From: Rhodospirillaceae bacterium
Lineage (GTDB): Bacteria > Pseudomonadota > Alphaproteobacteria > Rhodospirillales > Rhodospirillaceae
DNA length: 64,000 bases
Assembly: GCA_029245025.1 (NCBI GenBank)
Contig: JAQWQC010000025.1
Span: forward strand, 153,678-217,677
Direction of reading: 5' to 3'
Shown: positions 1 through 8,982 of the stretch, piece by piece
Numbering within the stretch: the first letter of the stretch is position 1
How the letters are laid out: each line of letters starts with the position of its first letter
The notes under the pieces: generated by a model
Database searches by the model: none
Told to the model about the DNA's origin: nothing
What the model saw: only the letters and a program-made list of their open reading frames with translations
Program-made: the position numbers and the translations under genes

Positions 1-504
1 GCACTGGACGATCATCCTCACACAATTCATCACGGGCTTTCTACGCTATTTTAAAATTGTGTCAGCTGACACCTGGGCATAGTTTTATAACTACTGGCAT
101 ATGCCCGCAGGAATCGTTGTATTCGTCTTAGTGTTTTTCGGTTGGCCTGGAGATTTTCTCAGCCTCACCCCGAATTGCCGGATCACATGAGATGTTGGGA
201 GCGGCTGGCCGCCAATGGTGTCCGCACTTATTTGTATGTAGCGATGATCCTGATGCTGTTAACTGGCTGGATCAGCTGCAATGCACTTAAGGTTGCAGTA
301 AATCCGTGTGGCATCAATTTACCGCACCTGTTTTGGGTTATTCGGCCCTTGTCTTTTATTATGGCGGACATCCATCTGTACATCTAAATTGGTATGGTAG
401 GTGTGGTTCTGTTGCATGTTGTCGGTGTCCTCAAACATCACTTAATGGATCGAGATGATGGTCTCCGCAGAATGATGCCTAAGGGGTGGCTGAAAGCCGA
501 ATAG
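1..504 (+). pseudogene. Cytochrome b561 remnant (several lesions)
   Basis: The three-frame translation shows pieces of a cytochrome b561 (CybB-type) membrane haem protein in the right order but in different frames. A His-Trp pair typical of the first haem-binding helix is encoded at 2-7 and is followed by an in-frame TAG at 80-82. The same frame resumes with HMPAGIVVFVLVFF (98-139). The reading then shifts by one to RLAWRFSQPHPELP and an internal helix ending MLLTGW. A TAA at 385-387 interrupts it, and the family's C-terminal signature LLHVVGVLKHH followed by DRDDGLRRM runs to a TAG at 502-504. A frame change plus two internal stops make a working protein very unlikely. The left end lies outside the window. 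The family assignment rests on the HP-LP, GW and ALKHH-like motifs and is fairly firm. Confidence 0.7.
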
Positions 505-549
505 GACGCTATACCCCCGAGAAACATTCACGTTCTGGGACGATGAGGC

Positions 550-1953
550 ATGGGCCGGACACTCATACAGAAATTATGGGACGCTCACATAGTCGCCGAT
601 CTCGGTGACGATGCGGCACTGTTGTACATGGATCGCGTATTCCTCCATGAGCGGACTGGTTCAGTATCCCTCAAGGGGTTGGAGTCCGCTGGACGCAAAG
701 TTCGTAATCCAGAGCAGGTATTTTGCACGATGGATCATATTGTCGACACGCTCCCTGGTAGGGGCGACGAGACGACTATGCCGTCTGGGAAGAACTTCAT
801 CACGACCACACGAGATGCGGCGAATGCGGCGGGTATCACCCTATTTGATATTGGCGACGACCGACAAGGCATCGTGCATGTTGTGTCTGCCGAACAAGGA
901 ATCACGCTGCCCGGTCTCACCCAAGTCTGTCCTGACAGTCACACTTGTACTTTGGGGGCGTTAGGCGCACTGGCCTGGGGGATTGGATCCACCGAAGGCG
1001 AGCATGCATTGGCAACCAAGACGCTCGCCGTGAATACGCCGAAATCGATGCGGGTTTCGTTTAACGGTGAGCTTGGCTTTGGTGTCAGTGCGAAAGATAT
1101 GATCTTGCATCTCATTGGCGAATATACCGCTGCTGGCGGTGTTGGTCATGCGATCGAATTTACAGGCTCCGCGATCAGAGCCTTGCCGCAAGAGAATCGT
1201 TTCACCGTTTGCAACATGGCTGTCGAGTTCGCAGCTTTCACAGGCGTTATTCCACCTGACGACACCACGATAGAATATGTGCAAGGTCGACCTTATGCGC
1301 CAACCGGGAAATCCTGGGATGTGGCAGTTGCGTATTGGCAAACATTGAAGGCTGATGAGGACGCGACCTACGATAAAGATATCTCCATCGACTGCGGAGA
1401 TATAGTTCCCAAAATAACTTGGGGGACGAGTCCGGGTCACGCAAGTCAGATTGACGGCGTAGTGCCAGATCCCTCTGATGCACCAGATGCGAATGCTAAG
1501 ACGTCATGGGAACGTGCGCTTGAGTATATGGATCTAAAACCAGGCCAGCCTATTGAAGGCGTGCCAATTGATGCAGCTTTCATAGGGTCGTGTACCAATT
1601 CACGACTGTCTGACCTGAGAGAGGTTGTTAAGGTTGTGAAAGGTCACCGGGTTGCCGAAAGCGTCAAGGCCATCGTTGTGCCGGGGTCAAGTCAGGTCAA
1701 ATTGGCTGCTGAAGCAGAGGGGATCGATAAAGCGCTGGTCGAAGCGGGCTTTGAGTGGCGAGAGAGTGGCTGTTCTATGTGTTTCTATGCAGGTGGCGAG
1801 AGCTTTGGGGAGCAGGAACGCGTTATCAGTTCAACCAATCGCAATTTCGAGAACCGTCAAGGCCCAAAAACACGCACCCACTTGGCCAGTCCGACTTCAG
1901 TAGCAGCATCAGCGATTGCTGGAAAGATCGCAGATGTTAGAAAATTAGGGTAG
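550..1953 (+). CDS. leuC: 3-isopropylmalate dehydratase-type large subunit (LeuC family)
   Basis: 467 residues, the usual length of LeuC, the Fe-S subunit that isomerises 2- to 3-isopropylmalate with LeuD. The 4Fe-4S ligands are visible as GSCTNSR (C348) and GCSMC (C408, C411); the VCPDSHTCT motif lies at about 126-134. Directly after the last cluster cysteine, where LeuC normally reads L-A/G-M-N-P-D, this protein has FYAGGE, and the tail is SSTNRNFENRQG followed by THLASP. That change suggests a side branch of the family, for example an isomerase or dehydratase for another branched hydroxy-dicarboxylate such as citramalate or dimethylmalate. leuD follows after 8 bp and a transporter comes next; no leuA or leuB is present. 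Family membership is certain, the exact substrate is not. Confidence 0.85.
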   Translation: MGRTLIQKLWDAHIVADLGDDAALLYMDRVFLHERTGSVSLKGLESAGRKVRNPEQVFCTMDHIVDTLPGRGDETTMPSGKNFITTTRDAANAAGITLFDIGDDRQGIVHVVSAEQGITLPGLTQVCPDSHTCTLGALGALAWGIGSTEGEHALATKTLAVNTPKSMRVSFNGELGFGVSAKDMILHLIGEYTAAGGVGHAIEFTGSAIRALPQENRFTVCNMAVEFAAFTGVIPPDDTTIEYVQGRPYAPTGKSWDVAVAYWQTLKADEDATYDKDISIDCGDIVPKITWGTSPGHASQIDGVVPDPSDAPDANAKTSWERALEYMDLKPGQPIEGVPIDAAFIGSCTNSRLSDLREVVKVVKGHRVAESVKAIVVPGSSQVKLAAEAEGIDKALVEAGFEWRESGCSMCFYAGGESFGEQERVISSTNRNFENRQGPKTRTHLASPTSVAASAIAGKIADVRKLG

Positions 1954-1961
1954 GGGGCGTC

Positions 1962-2594
1962 ATGACACTCACGATGCAGAAGTTCACAACGTTGTCATCG
2001 GTCGCTGCACCCATCATGCGCGTGAATATCGATACGGACGCAATCATTCCGAGTCGGGAAATGAAAGGTGTTACGAAAGACGGTTTGTCTGTCGGCATGT
2101 TCGCCAACTGGAGATATACCGATGTCGACGCCCGGGTTGAGAACCCCGACTTTATCTTAAACAAAGCACAGTTTCGTGATGCTGAGATATTGTTATCCGG
2201 TGAGAATTTTGGCTGTGGCTCATCCCGGGAACATGCTGTTTGGGCGTTGAAAGAATGGGGGATTCGTTGCGTCATCGCACCAAGCTTCGGTACCATTTTT
2301 CATGGGAACTGCGTTCGCAACGGTATTCTTCCGATAGTTCTATCAGAAGATAACGTCAAAGCCTTTGCTGTCGTTGCGGAGCAAGAGGTCGATGGGGCTT
2401 TATTTACAGTAGACCTTCTCGCGCAAACTGTAACCAGCCCGGAGGGAGACGCGCATGCTTTTGAAATCGCTCCTGCCGACAAGGAAATGTTGGTTGAGGG
2501 TCTAGATCCCATTGGTCTAACGCTCAAGCAGGATGACGCGATCCTTGCATTCCGTGAGAAAGATATGGCGCAGCGCCCATGGGTCTATCTGTAG
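1962..2594 (+). CDS. leuD: 3-isopropylmalate dehydratase-type small subunit (LeuD family)
   Basis: 210 residues, matching LeuD, the swivelling domain that completes the aconitase-type active site of LeuC. Visible hallmarks are NIDTDAIIPSREMK near the N-terminus, the GENFGCGSSREHAVWAL motif in the middle (about 80-96), and FHGNCVRNGILPI. The gene begins 8 bp after leuC, and a later ATG at 1974 is a possible alternative start. It must act with the upstream large subunit, so its substrate is whatever that unusual LeuC accepts. The DMT transporter gene starts 20 bp downstream, consistent with a three-gene operon. Confidence 0.88.
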   Translation: MTLTMQKFTTLSSVAAPIMRVNIDTDAIIPSREMKGVTKDGLSVGMFANWRYTDVDARVENPDFILNKAQFRDAEILLSGENFGCGSSREHAVWALKEWGIRCVIAPSFGTIFHGNCVRNGILPIVLSEDNVKAFAVVAEQEVDGALFTVDLLAQTVTSPEGDAHAFEIAPADKEMLVEGLDPIGLTLKQDDAILAFREKDMAQRPWVYL

Positions 2595-2614
2595 ACCGAC
2601 TGGCGATCTAGAAC

Positions 2615-3520
2615 ATGGAAATATGGATTCTGCTGACCATCGCTGCTGCTGGAGTTCAAGCGGTACGTACGGCGTTACAGAAACACCTGACAGAACGGTT
2701 GACGGTCTTTGGAGCGACCTTCGCTCGGTTCCTTTTTGGGCTTCCGCTGATATTGGGCGCCCTAACTGCGTTGTCGGTTATGACGCAACAGGGCATACCG
2801 TCACCTAGTCCAGTATTCTTTGTATACGCTTGGGCAGGTGGGCTGGTACAGCTTCTCGGCAACGCCTTGCTTCTGCATCTTCTGGGTCTCAGCACCTTTA
2901 CTGTTGGCATGACCTATACCAAGACGGAGGTCATACAAACGGTTGCCGTATCATTCGTTGTTTTAGGTGAACGCGTCGGGCCATTCGGTTTTTTAGGAAT
3001 TATTGTTGCCTTTATTGGTGTTGTACTTATGGCCACAGGGCGCGCGGGCCTCTCAATTTCTAGTGTTGTGGCGGCCCTCCGACATAAACCTGCGTTGTAT
3101 GGACTTGGCGTGGGGACGTTGTACGCTATGGCAGCCGTGTTCTATCGGGCAGCTGCTTTGTATTTAGACAGTGGTGACTTCGTAATGCGGGCATTTACAA
3201 CGCTTGCCTGGGTTACGGTGGCTCAAGCGGTTGCGATGGGTATTTATTTGCAATGGCGCACACCAGAGGTCGCCTTAAGTGTGGTGCGTGCCTGGCCTAT
3301 GGGTGCTATGGTTGGCTTGACTGGGATCGTTGCGTCGGCCTTTTGGTATTGTGCTTTCACGTTGCAAAACGCGGCTTACGTTATGGCCGTTGGCCAGGTT
3401 GAACTTTTGTTTGCCTATGTCGCGTCGCGGTTTTTATTTCACGAGCGGATGGCCAAACAGGAAGTGTTGGGTGTCGTTGCCACGGCGGCTGGCATTGTTG
3501 TCATCGTGCTCTATCGATGA
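2615..3520 (+). CDS. DMT/EamA-family membrane transporter
   Basis: 301 residues, almost entirely hydrophobic, with about ten predicted membrane helices arranged as two EamA-like halves. The second half opens near residue 160 with PALYGLGVGTLYAMAAVFYR. The end of the first half (VIQTVAVSFVVLGERVG) and of the second (ELLFAYVASRFLFHERM) carry the repeated glutamate-rich loop typical of drug/metabolite transporters. Members export or import amino acids, nucleotides or small metabolites across the inner membrane. The 20-bp gap after leuD suggests cotranscription, so a carrier for the substrate or product of that isomerase is a reasonable guess. The sequence alone does not give direction or substrate. 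Confidence 0.8.
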   Translation: MEIWILLTIAAAGVQAVRTALQKHLTERLTVFGATFARFLFGLPLILGALTALSVMTQQGIPSPSPVFFVYAWAGGLVQLLGNALLLHLLGLSTFTVGMTYTKTEVIQTVAVSFVVLGERVGPFGFLGIIVAFIGVVLMATGRAGLSISSVVAALRHKPALYGLGVGTLYAMAAVFYRAAALYLDSGDFVMRAFTTLAWVTVAQAVAMGIYLQWRTPEVALSVVRAWPMGAMVGLTGIVASAFWYCAFTLQNAAYVMAVGQVELLFAYVASRFLFHERMAKQEVLGVVATAAGIVVIVLYR

Positions 3521-3591
3521 CCTCTGCGCAGTTTTTACTTGTGATTTTCTACTAATCCAACTTTGGTTTCTGTTCAAAGACGTGAGGATTC

Positions 3592-4524
3592 ATGGACAAG
3601 AAAAAACCCAAGATCCTAATTGCTAATGATGAGCAACTATTTGTCCAGCTCATGGAAGCGACATTACAAGACGAATATGACCTTTTCTTCGCTTTTAACA
3701 GCGATGAAGCGTTTGAGATAGCCAATCGTGAGGCTCCAGATCTAGTGTTATTGGATGTGGTGATGGCCCCTAAAAGCGGCTTCGATATTTGCCACCTTCT
3801 CAAGAGCGAACGCAGGACCCGCGATATCCCCATACTCTTTGTTACTTCGTCAACCACGGCTGAAGACGAGGTCAAGGGCCTTGAAATGGGGGCTGTCGAC
3901 TACATTACGAAGCCCGTGAGTCCACCGATCGTGAAGGCTCGTGTGCGTAATCACATGGAACTCAAACAGTACAAAGATAAGCTTGAACGTATTGCAGCGG
4001 AGGATGTTTTAACCGGTTTAGCAACTCGTCGTCGATTTGAAGATGTTTTTCAATCGGAATGGCGGCGGTGTCGTCGCCACGAATCACCGCTTTCAATCGC
4101 GATGCTAGATATTGATTATTTCAAACCTTTTAATGATAACTATGGCCATGGAGCTGGGGACGAGTGTCTTCGCAAAGTGGGGCGGGCTTTGGGCGGAGAG
4201 GTTAAACGCGCCGCTGATCTCGTGGCTCGATACGGCGGTGAAGAATTTGTCTGTCTCATGCCTGACACAGACTTAGAAGGGGCAAGTGCCTTTGGTCATG
4301 TGATGCGGAAGGCTGTTTCCGACCTTCAGGTAAGGCACGAATATTCTAATGTGAATCACCACGTTACAATGAGCATTGGCATTGCGACGTGCACGCCTGA
4401 CGAAAATATTGAGCCGTATGATCTGGTTCGTCGGGCAGATAGAAAACTCTATGAGGCAAAAAAGGGCGGTCGCAACAGAGTCGAGTCCGCCAACTACGAG
4501 AAAAAGCTGGAGGTGCACCGATGA
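3592..4524 (+). CDS. PleD-like response regulator with diguanylate cyclase domain
   Basis: 310 residues in two parts. Residues 7-123 are a receiver domain with acidic residues D13/E14, phospho-acceptor D55 (LLDVVMAP) and the conserved lysine in ITKP (K107). Residues about 135-300 are a GGDEF domain with an active-site GGEEF (215-219). The product-inhibition I-site RAAD lies five residues before it (206-209), so this should be an active, feedback-controlled cyclic-di-GMP synthase in the cytosol. The partner histidine kinase is not in the window. The stop codon overlaps the ATG of the next, secreted protein by 4 bp, so the two are translationally coupled. Confidence 0.92.
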   Translation: MDKKKPKILIANDEQLFVQLMEATLQDEYDLFFAFNSDEAFEIANREAPDLVLLDVVMAPKSGFDICHLLKSERRTRDIPILFVTSSTTAEDEVKGLEMGAVDYITKPVSPPIVKARVRNHMELKQYKDKLERIAAEDVLTGLATRRRFEDVFQSEWRRCRRHESPLSIAMLDIDYFKPFNDNYGHGAGDECLRKVGRALGGEVKRAADLVARYGGEEFVCLMPDTDLEGASAFGHVMRKAVSDLQVRHEYSNVNHHVTMSIGIATCTPDENIEPYDLVRRADRKLYEAKKGGRNRVESANYEKKLEVHR

Positions 4525-5549
4525 AGTGGTTGCTCAGGATTGGGTATGTGTTAAGCGCAGTATCCTTGGCGCAAAACACAGTTGCGGCGGCGCCTAGATA
4601 TGATCAAGGTCGGGCCGATCTTGAGTGGGTCATGGAGTACCTCGTCAAGTGGTTGCCGGGTGTTTGGGATTCTGCGCCCCAAGTTTGGTTTGAACGTAAA
4701 ATTCGCATGCCGAGTTATGGAGGTGAGCACGAGCATTGGCACCGAACCTTTGCCCGTATTGATGCGCCCCAAATCGGTGAGGTCGTATTTTATGGCCAAA
4801 TCAATAACGGTGGCCGTGATGGAGCAATCATTGGCGGCAGCCAAGTGCTTTACCATGCCGTAATTGATGAAGACTTGCGCGCGGTCAATATTTTTGGTCA
4901 AGGTCCCTTAAATCCTGAGGACTATGAAAACTTACACGAGCGCCCTGACCTTTGGGGCAAAGTACAGTTTCGTGAACGCAGCGCCATCAATTGCGATTGG
5001 ATCTGGCGTCGCGACGGGGACCAAATCTTTGGTGTGCTTCAGGGCAATACTGAAGATAAGAAGATTTACGGGCCTGGCACATGCTCCTTCATTTCCAAGC
5101 GCACCGACGAAGAATTTCGTGCTGACGCCGAGTGGGTTCTAACGCCCGAGCAGCTCTGGTTGTATGATAACAACTGGTCAGCGGGCATGTTATTTTTGGG
5201 TCGGGAAGATCAAACCCATATTCGTCTCCATCGCGCGCGTCCTTATGTTTGTGAAATTAAGGGTCTCGTTGACAGAGAGTACATAGGTCACGATAGAGGC
5301 CATGTCATGAATGCTGGGACCGCAGCGGGACGCGAGCTCGAAGCGACGTTATTAAGGGCGGAATATCCCGCGGCAGATGGCTTTGGTCGAGACGATAGAT
5401 TGCGCCTATGGGTAGGCGACCCATCGACAGGTGAGACGCTCGCACAGAAGGATTCTGAGCCGCTTAGCGATCAAATTGAAGTCGAGTTTGAAGGTGTCGA
5501 AATCGAATGCCAGCGAACCGATGAGTTTGCACCATTGTCTGGCAGATAG
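4521..5549 (+). CDS. Secreted CpeT/CpcT-like protein
   Basis: 342 residues beginning with a Sec-type signal peptide that ends near AVAAAP-like residues (about 25). The mature part shows the pattern of the CpeT/CpcT (DUF1001-like) fold: an early WLPGVWDS, then FARIDAPQIGEVVFYGQIN, a CDWIWRR segment, FGVLQG, GTCSF and DAEWVLTPEQLWLYDNNW. In cyanobacteria this family attaches bilins to phycobiliproteins. In a heterotroph it more likely binds another ligand, so the enzymatic role is not transferred here. It overlaps the diguanylate cyclase gene by 4 bp. The family call rests on remembered motif order and is moderate. Confidence 0.55.
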   Translation: MKWLLRIGYVLSAVSLAQNTVAAAPRYDQGRADLEWVMEYLVKWLPGVWDSAPQVWFERKIRMPSYGGEHEHWHRTFARIDAPQIGEVVFYGQINNGGRDGAIIGGSQVLYHAVIDEDLRAVNIFGQGPLNPEDYENLHERPDLWGKVQFRERSAINCDWIWRRDGDQIFGVLQGNTEDKKIYGPGTCSFISKRTDEEFRADAEWVLTPEQLWLYDNNWSAGMLFLGREDQTHIRLHRARPYVCEIKGLVDREYIGHDRGHVMNAGTAAGRELEATLLRAEYPAADGFGRDDRLRLWVGDPSTGETLAQKDSEPLSDQIEVEFEGVEIECQRTDEFAPLSGR

Positions 5550-5563
5550 AGTAGACTAGACGG

Positions 5564-6331
5564 CTACTCAGTGCGTTCAAGTTCTGTCAATATGTGTTCA
5601 CGGTCAATAGCGTCAAAGCGCCACTTCACAAGAATGGCGTCGGGTCCATGCACGTACATATCGACCGCGTCTTCTATGCGATAATGATCGACCGCAAATG
5701 TTCCGGCTGGGACAGTGATTGATGTTTCACACTTATATTGAAAACGCTGAGTCGTAAGTTTTCCGAGAATACCGTCGGGGCCATCAGCTAAGGGGCTCAG
5801 GTCATACATCTTTAGGGCCTGCGCACCACCAATCGACTTATCGTAATGGAAAACGCGCCAGGCATCAGGGCTGAGTTGATGCGTCAAAATAGCGAAATTA
5901 TCACTGATTTCTATGTCATGTTTGCTATTGCCTAGCGGGCTTCGGCTGGCGGTTTGCAGGCCCCTCTCATCCACAGTGATTAATCCCGATGCTCGCCATG
6001 TCCCCTCAATCCAATATTGGACAGTGGCGTCAATTGGTCGCAGTACACCGTCGATTCTGTATAGGGAATGCCGTTGGATGTCTCGCGGACCATACCGGCT
6101 AATTGTCGACACCGTGCGTGAGCCATCGGGGTGGGCCGAAATATGGAAGCGTTCCTCACCTCGCACCTGACCTGTGCTGATGGCGCGGTAGGCGATAACC
6201 CCTCGCGTCTCGCGGACAACATTGGTGTTGAGGGGAAGTGAATCTTCCGCGGCAACGGTCCCGGCAGAGGCCCACAACAGGAGCCCCACCAGTCCGATTC
6301 GTGTTCGTGAGAGCACCGTGCTCCTATTCAC
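5564..6331 (-). CDS. Exported protein of unknown function
   Basis: 255 residues with an N-terminal signal peptide (charged start, hydrophobic stretch GLVGLLLWASAGTVAAE, cleavage near 28). The mature part is rich in beta-type alternation. It has one Cys (YKCETSITVPAGTF) and a tail DHYRIEDAVDMYVHGPDAILVK that loosely recalls DUF3108-like periplasmic proteins, but I do not recognise a family with confidence. The ATG overlaps the last 8 bp of the upstream CoA-transferase gene on the same strand, so they are probably cotranscribed. Confidence 0.65.
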   Translation of the reverse strand: MNRSTVLSRTRIGLVGLLLWASAGTVAAEDSLPLNTNVVRETRGVIAYRAISTGQVRGEERFHISAHPDGSRTVSTISRYGPRDIQRHSLYRIDGVLRPIDATVQYWIEGTWRASGLITVDERGLQTASRSPLGNSKHDIEISDNFAILTHQLSPDAWRVFHYDKSIGGAQALKMYDLSPLADGPDGILGKLTTQRFQYKCETSITVPAGTFAVDHYRIEDAVDMYVHGPDAILVKWRFDAIDREHILTELERTE

Positions 6332-7526
6332 CAGCGGCGATGCCTTCCTCGAGCATCTTGGCTACGGCAGCTTCGTCGTGGCCCATGTCTGCTAGAACTT
6401 CTCGGGTGTGCTGTCCCTCGCGCGGTAAATTACGACGTACACCGAGGCGGTCACCACCGATGGACAACGGCATGTTTGGCAGCTTGATTTTGCGGCCCGC
6501 GCCGTCTCCATCTGTCAAGGTGACCTCTGAAAGCCCGTCGCCAGCGTTAAGGTGCGGATCGTCGAATAACTCATGGGGTTTGGCAATCGGAGCAAAGGGC
6601 ATGCCGGTTGCTTCTAGCTTTGCCATGAGATCGGCTTTGGTGTAGCGCTTAAATAGTTCGTCGATCTGCGGTTTGAGCCAGGGTCGAGCATCAACCCGGC
6701 CGTTGTTGAGCTTCAGCTCCTCCTCCGCCCAAAGATCGTCCAGTTCGAATGCCTCGCAGAAGTTTTTCCATTGTGTGTCAGAGACGACACCGACAAAAAC
6801 TTTGTCATCGTCTTTGGTTTCAAAAACGTCGTAAATTGCCCAGGCCGAAACCCGCGCCGGCATGGGGTTTGCCGGAGAGCCGGTCACCCCGTACTGCGCC
6901 ATGTGTTGACCAACAAGATAGACAGATGTTTCGTAAAGACTCGCAACAACATGTTGCCCTTCGCCGTTTTGGTTTCTGCCGACCAGCGCAGAGAGAACCC
7001 CGATAACCCCAAACATGCCGCCAGTGATGTCGATGACAGACGCGCCAGCGCGCAAAGGCTGTCCGGGAGGGCCTGTCATGTAGGCAAGGCCACCCATCAT
7101 CTGAGCCACTTCGTCAAGAGCTGTCCGGTGTTCGTATGGTCCTGAAAGGAAGCCTTTCTCCGAGCAATATATGAGACCCTTGTTGAGTTTCTTCAGATCC
7201 TCATAACCAAAACCCAGTTTATCCATCGCGCCGGGGCGGAAGTTTTCAATCACAATGTCTGCTTGTTTGATGAGGTCCAACGCGATGCCATGGCCGGTTT
7301 CATTCTTAAGGTCGAGACATATCGAGCGCTTGTTCCGGTTAAACATTGGGAAGTACCCAGACCCGGATCCTTTAAGGCGGCGTGTGTTGTCTCCCTTGAG
7401 CGGTTCAATTTTGATTACGTCTGCACCTAGATCGGCAAGAATGCAGCCAACAGTGGGACCCATCACCATGTGAGTGAACTCAACCACTTTGGTTCCAGAC
7501 AATGGGAGGTTTTGCGCGTCCGCCAT
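6324..7526 (-). CDS. Family III acyl-CoA transferase (CaiB/BaiF)
   Basis: 400 residues, typical for the CaiB/BaiF (formyl-CoA transferase) family, which moves CoA between carboxylic acids through an aspartyl-CoA thioester. Visible marks are the N-terminal VVEFTHMVMGPTVGCILADL with ADVIKIE, the ENFRPGAMDKLG motif, and the likely catalytic Asp138 in TALDEVAQMMGG. The start was set at the ATG at 7526 because an AAGGAA sequence lies 8-9 bases upstream; a TTG one codon earlier is possible. A lyase of the HMG-CoA lyase family lies divergently 430 bp away and an MFS carrier follows it. This suggests activation of a branched dicarboxylic acid before C-C cleavage. The substrate is inferred only. Confidence 0.88.
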   Translation of the reverse strand: MADAQNLPLSGTKVVEFTHMVMGPTVGCILADLGADVIKIEPLKGDNTRRLKGSGSGYFPMFNRNKRSICLDLKNETGHGIALDLIKQADIVIENFRPGAMDKLGFGYEDLKKLNKGLIYCSEKGFLSGPYEHRTALDEVAQMMGGLAYMTGPPGQPLRAGASVIDITGGMFGVIGVLSALVGRNQNGEGQHVVASLYETSVYLVGQHMAQYGVTGSPANPMPARVSAWAIYDVFETKDDDKVFVGVVSDTQWKNFCEAFELDDLWAEEELKLNNGRVDARPWLKPQIDELFKRYTKADLMAKLEATGMPFAPIAKPHELFDDPHLNAGDGLSEVTLTDGDGAGRKIKLPNMPLSIGGDRLGVRRNLPREGQHTREVLADMGHDEAAVAKMLEEGIAAGE

Positions 7527-7753
7527 CAAATATTTCCTTCATTATTCATATACTTAAGTCTAATTCCCCGTGTCCGATACTGGACCGAACAAGGTACAGA
7601 TCATATATCTTAAGAGGTGCACGGCAAGCGAATGCAGCCTGGTATGAAAGCTTTATGACTAAAAAACGCTACCCTTTTGCCAAAGAGATTTAGTGCTGCC
7701 CTGTGCGAAAAAACGTATGCGCGTCTACGGGCTATCAATACTGAACCTAGTTT

Positions 7754-7927
7754 TTGCAACAACTATTGCCTAACGTCCGTTTGGAAAACCTTGGCGCTGT
7801 CGCCGACCTTGAAAAGCTCGATAAAGTTTATCGTGACGCCGCCCCGGAATACGGTTCACCAAAGACCGGGTGCTACCTTGTCGCCACCGCTATCCAATCG
7901 GTGACAGACGGGGTGCGAATGTCCTAA
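7754..7927 (+). pseudogene. Short coding-like remnant, family not recognised
   Basis: In the 430 bp between the divergent CoA-transferase and lyase genes, one frame reads LENLGAVADLEKLDKVYR and then DAAPEYGSPKTGCYLVATAI, about 57 codons to a TAA at 7925-7927. Amino-acid composition is protein-like, unlike the surrounding frames. The only start is a TTG at 7754 just after an in-frame TAG, without a convincing ribosome binding site. It could be the tail of a decayed gene or a genuine small protein. I do not recognise it. The rest of 7530-7958 shows no gene. Confidence 0.3.
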
Positions 7928-7958
7928 TACAGGCGCATCGGATTAAAGGATAATACCA

Positions 7959-8933
7959 ATGACAGATATAATGGACGGCATCGATATTCTCATCAGTGAA
8001 GTTGGTCCTCGTGACGGCCTCCAATCAGTGGACTCGATCATGCCAACCGACGCCAAGAAGGCGTGGATTAAAGCAGAGGCCGATGCTGGCGTGCGCGAGA
8101 TTGAGGTCGGTTCATTTGTTCCGCCAAAACTGTTGCCCCAACTAGCGGACACTGGCGAGATAGTTGAATACGCGCGAACCATACCCGGTTTGCAGGTTGC
8201 TGCACTCGTACCCAACTTCAAGGGTGCTGAGAATGCAATCAAAGCAGGGGCTCACAAGATCACCCTACCGTTGTCTGTTTCTGAGACTCATTCACAAGCC
8301 AATCTGCGTAAAACGCACGCGCAAGTTCTTGAAGAGGTCGAGAAGATTGTCGCCTTGATCAAAACTATTCCTGAGGGTGATAAGCCGCATTTCGAGGGAG
8401 GGCTTTCGACGGCCTTCGGATGCACGTTAGAAGGGCACGTGTCGCAATCGAAGGTCATTGAAATGGCTGAGAAGCTAGTAGCGCTCGGCTGCGATGAAGT
8501 GGGCCTGGCGGACACGACGGGTTATGCCAACCCGGTGCAAGTGAAGGAACTCGTGATAGGTATTTGGGCTGCAGTAGGTCGGGATAAACTCACTGGCATT
8601 CATCTGCACAACACACGTGGTCAAGGTCTCGCCAACGTCATGGCTGCACTTGATGTCGGGCTTGATACTTTGGATAGCTCCCTCGGTGGTATCGGGGGCT
8701 GTCCTTTCGCGCCTGGTGCTTCGGGCAATATCATTACTGAAGATTTAGTATTCCTGCTCGATAGCATGGGACTAAAGACGGGCATCGATCTTGAAAAGCT
8801 GCTGGCTGTGCGCAGTACCTTGGCCGAGGCGATTCCCAAGGAGGCCCTTTACGGCTTCACGCCTGATGCGGGTCTTCCAAAGGGCTATGTTCAAATGGTC
8901 AATGGTGGGGCCGGTTGGGGAAGAGGCGACTAA
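7959..8933 (+). CDS. Hydroxymethylglutaryl-CoA lyase-type enzyme
   Basis: 324 residues of the HMG-CoA lyase family (TIM barrel, metal-dependent), which splits HMG-CoA into acetoacetate and acetyl-CoA in leucine breakdown. Conserved residues are visible: the EVGPRDGLQ motif (R18, D19), the metal-binding HLHN pair (H215, H217), and the active-site loop GGCPFAPGASGN with C248. An AAGGA lies 9 bases before the ATG. The divergent CoA-transferase could supply an acyl-CoA substrate. No methylcrotonyl-CoA carboxylase or methylglutaconyl-CoA hydratase genes accompany it, so the substrate may be HMG-CoA or a related 3-hydroxy-3-methyl acyl-CoA. Confidence 0.87.
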   Translation: MTDIMDGIDILISEVGPRDGLQSVDSIMPTDAKKAWIKAEADAGVREIEVGSFVPPKLLPQLADTGEIVEYARTIPGLQVAALVPNFKGAENAIKAGAHKITLPLSVSETHSQANLRKTHAQVLEEVEKIVALIKTIPEGDKPHFEGGLSTAFGCTLEGHVSQSKVIEMAEKLVALGCDEVGLADTTGYANPVQVKELVIGIWAAVGRDKLTGIHLHNTRGQGLANVMAALDVGLDTLDSSLGGIGGCPFAPGASGNIITEDLVFLLDSMGLKTGIDLEKLLAVRSTLAEAIPKEALYGFTPDAGLPKGYVQMVNGGAGWGRGD

Positions 8934-8982
8934 AAGGTTGAGTTAATACCGCGCGGGCGTCAAACCATCGCTAACGGTTTGC

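Noticed and set aside
961..1483. Long minus-strand frames inside leuC
   Set aside because: They are shadows of a clear coding gene and have no protein-family features.
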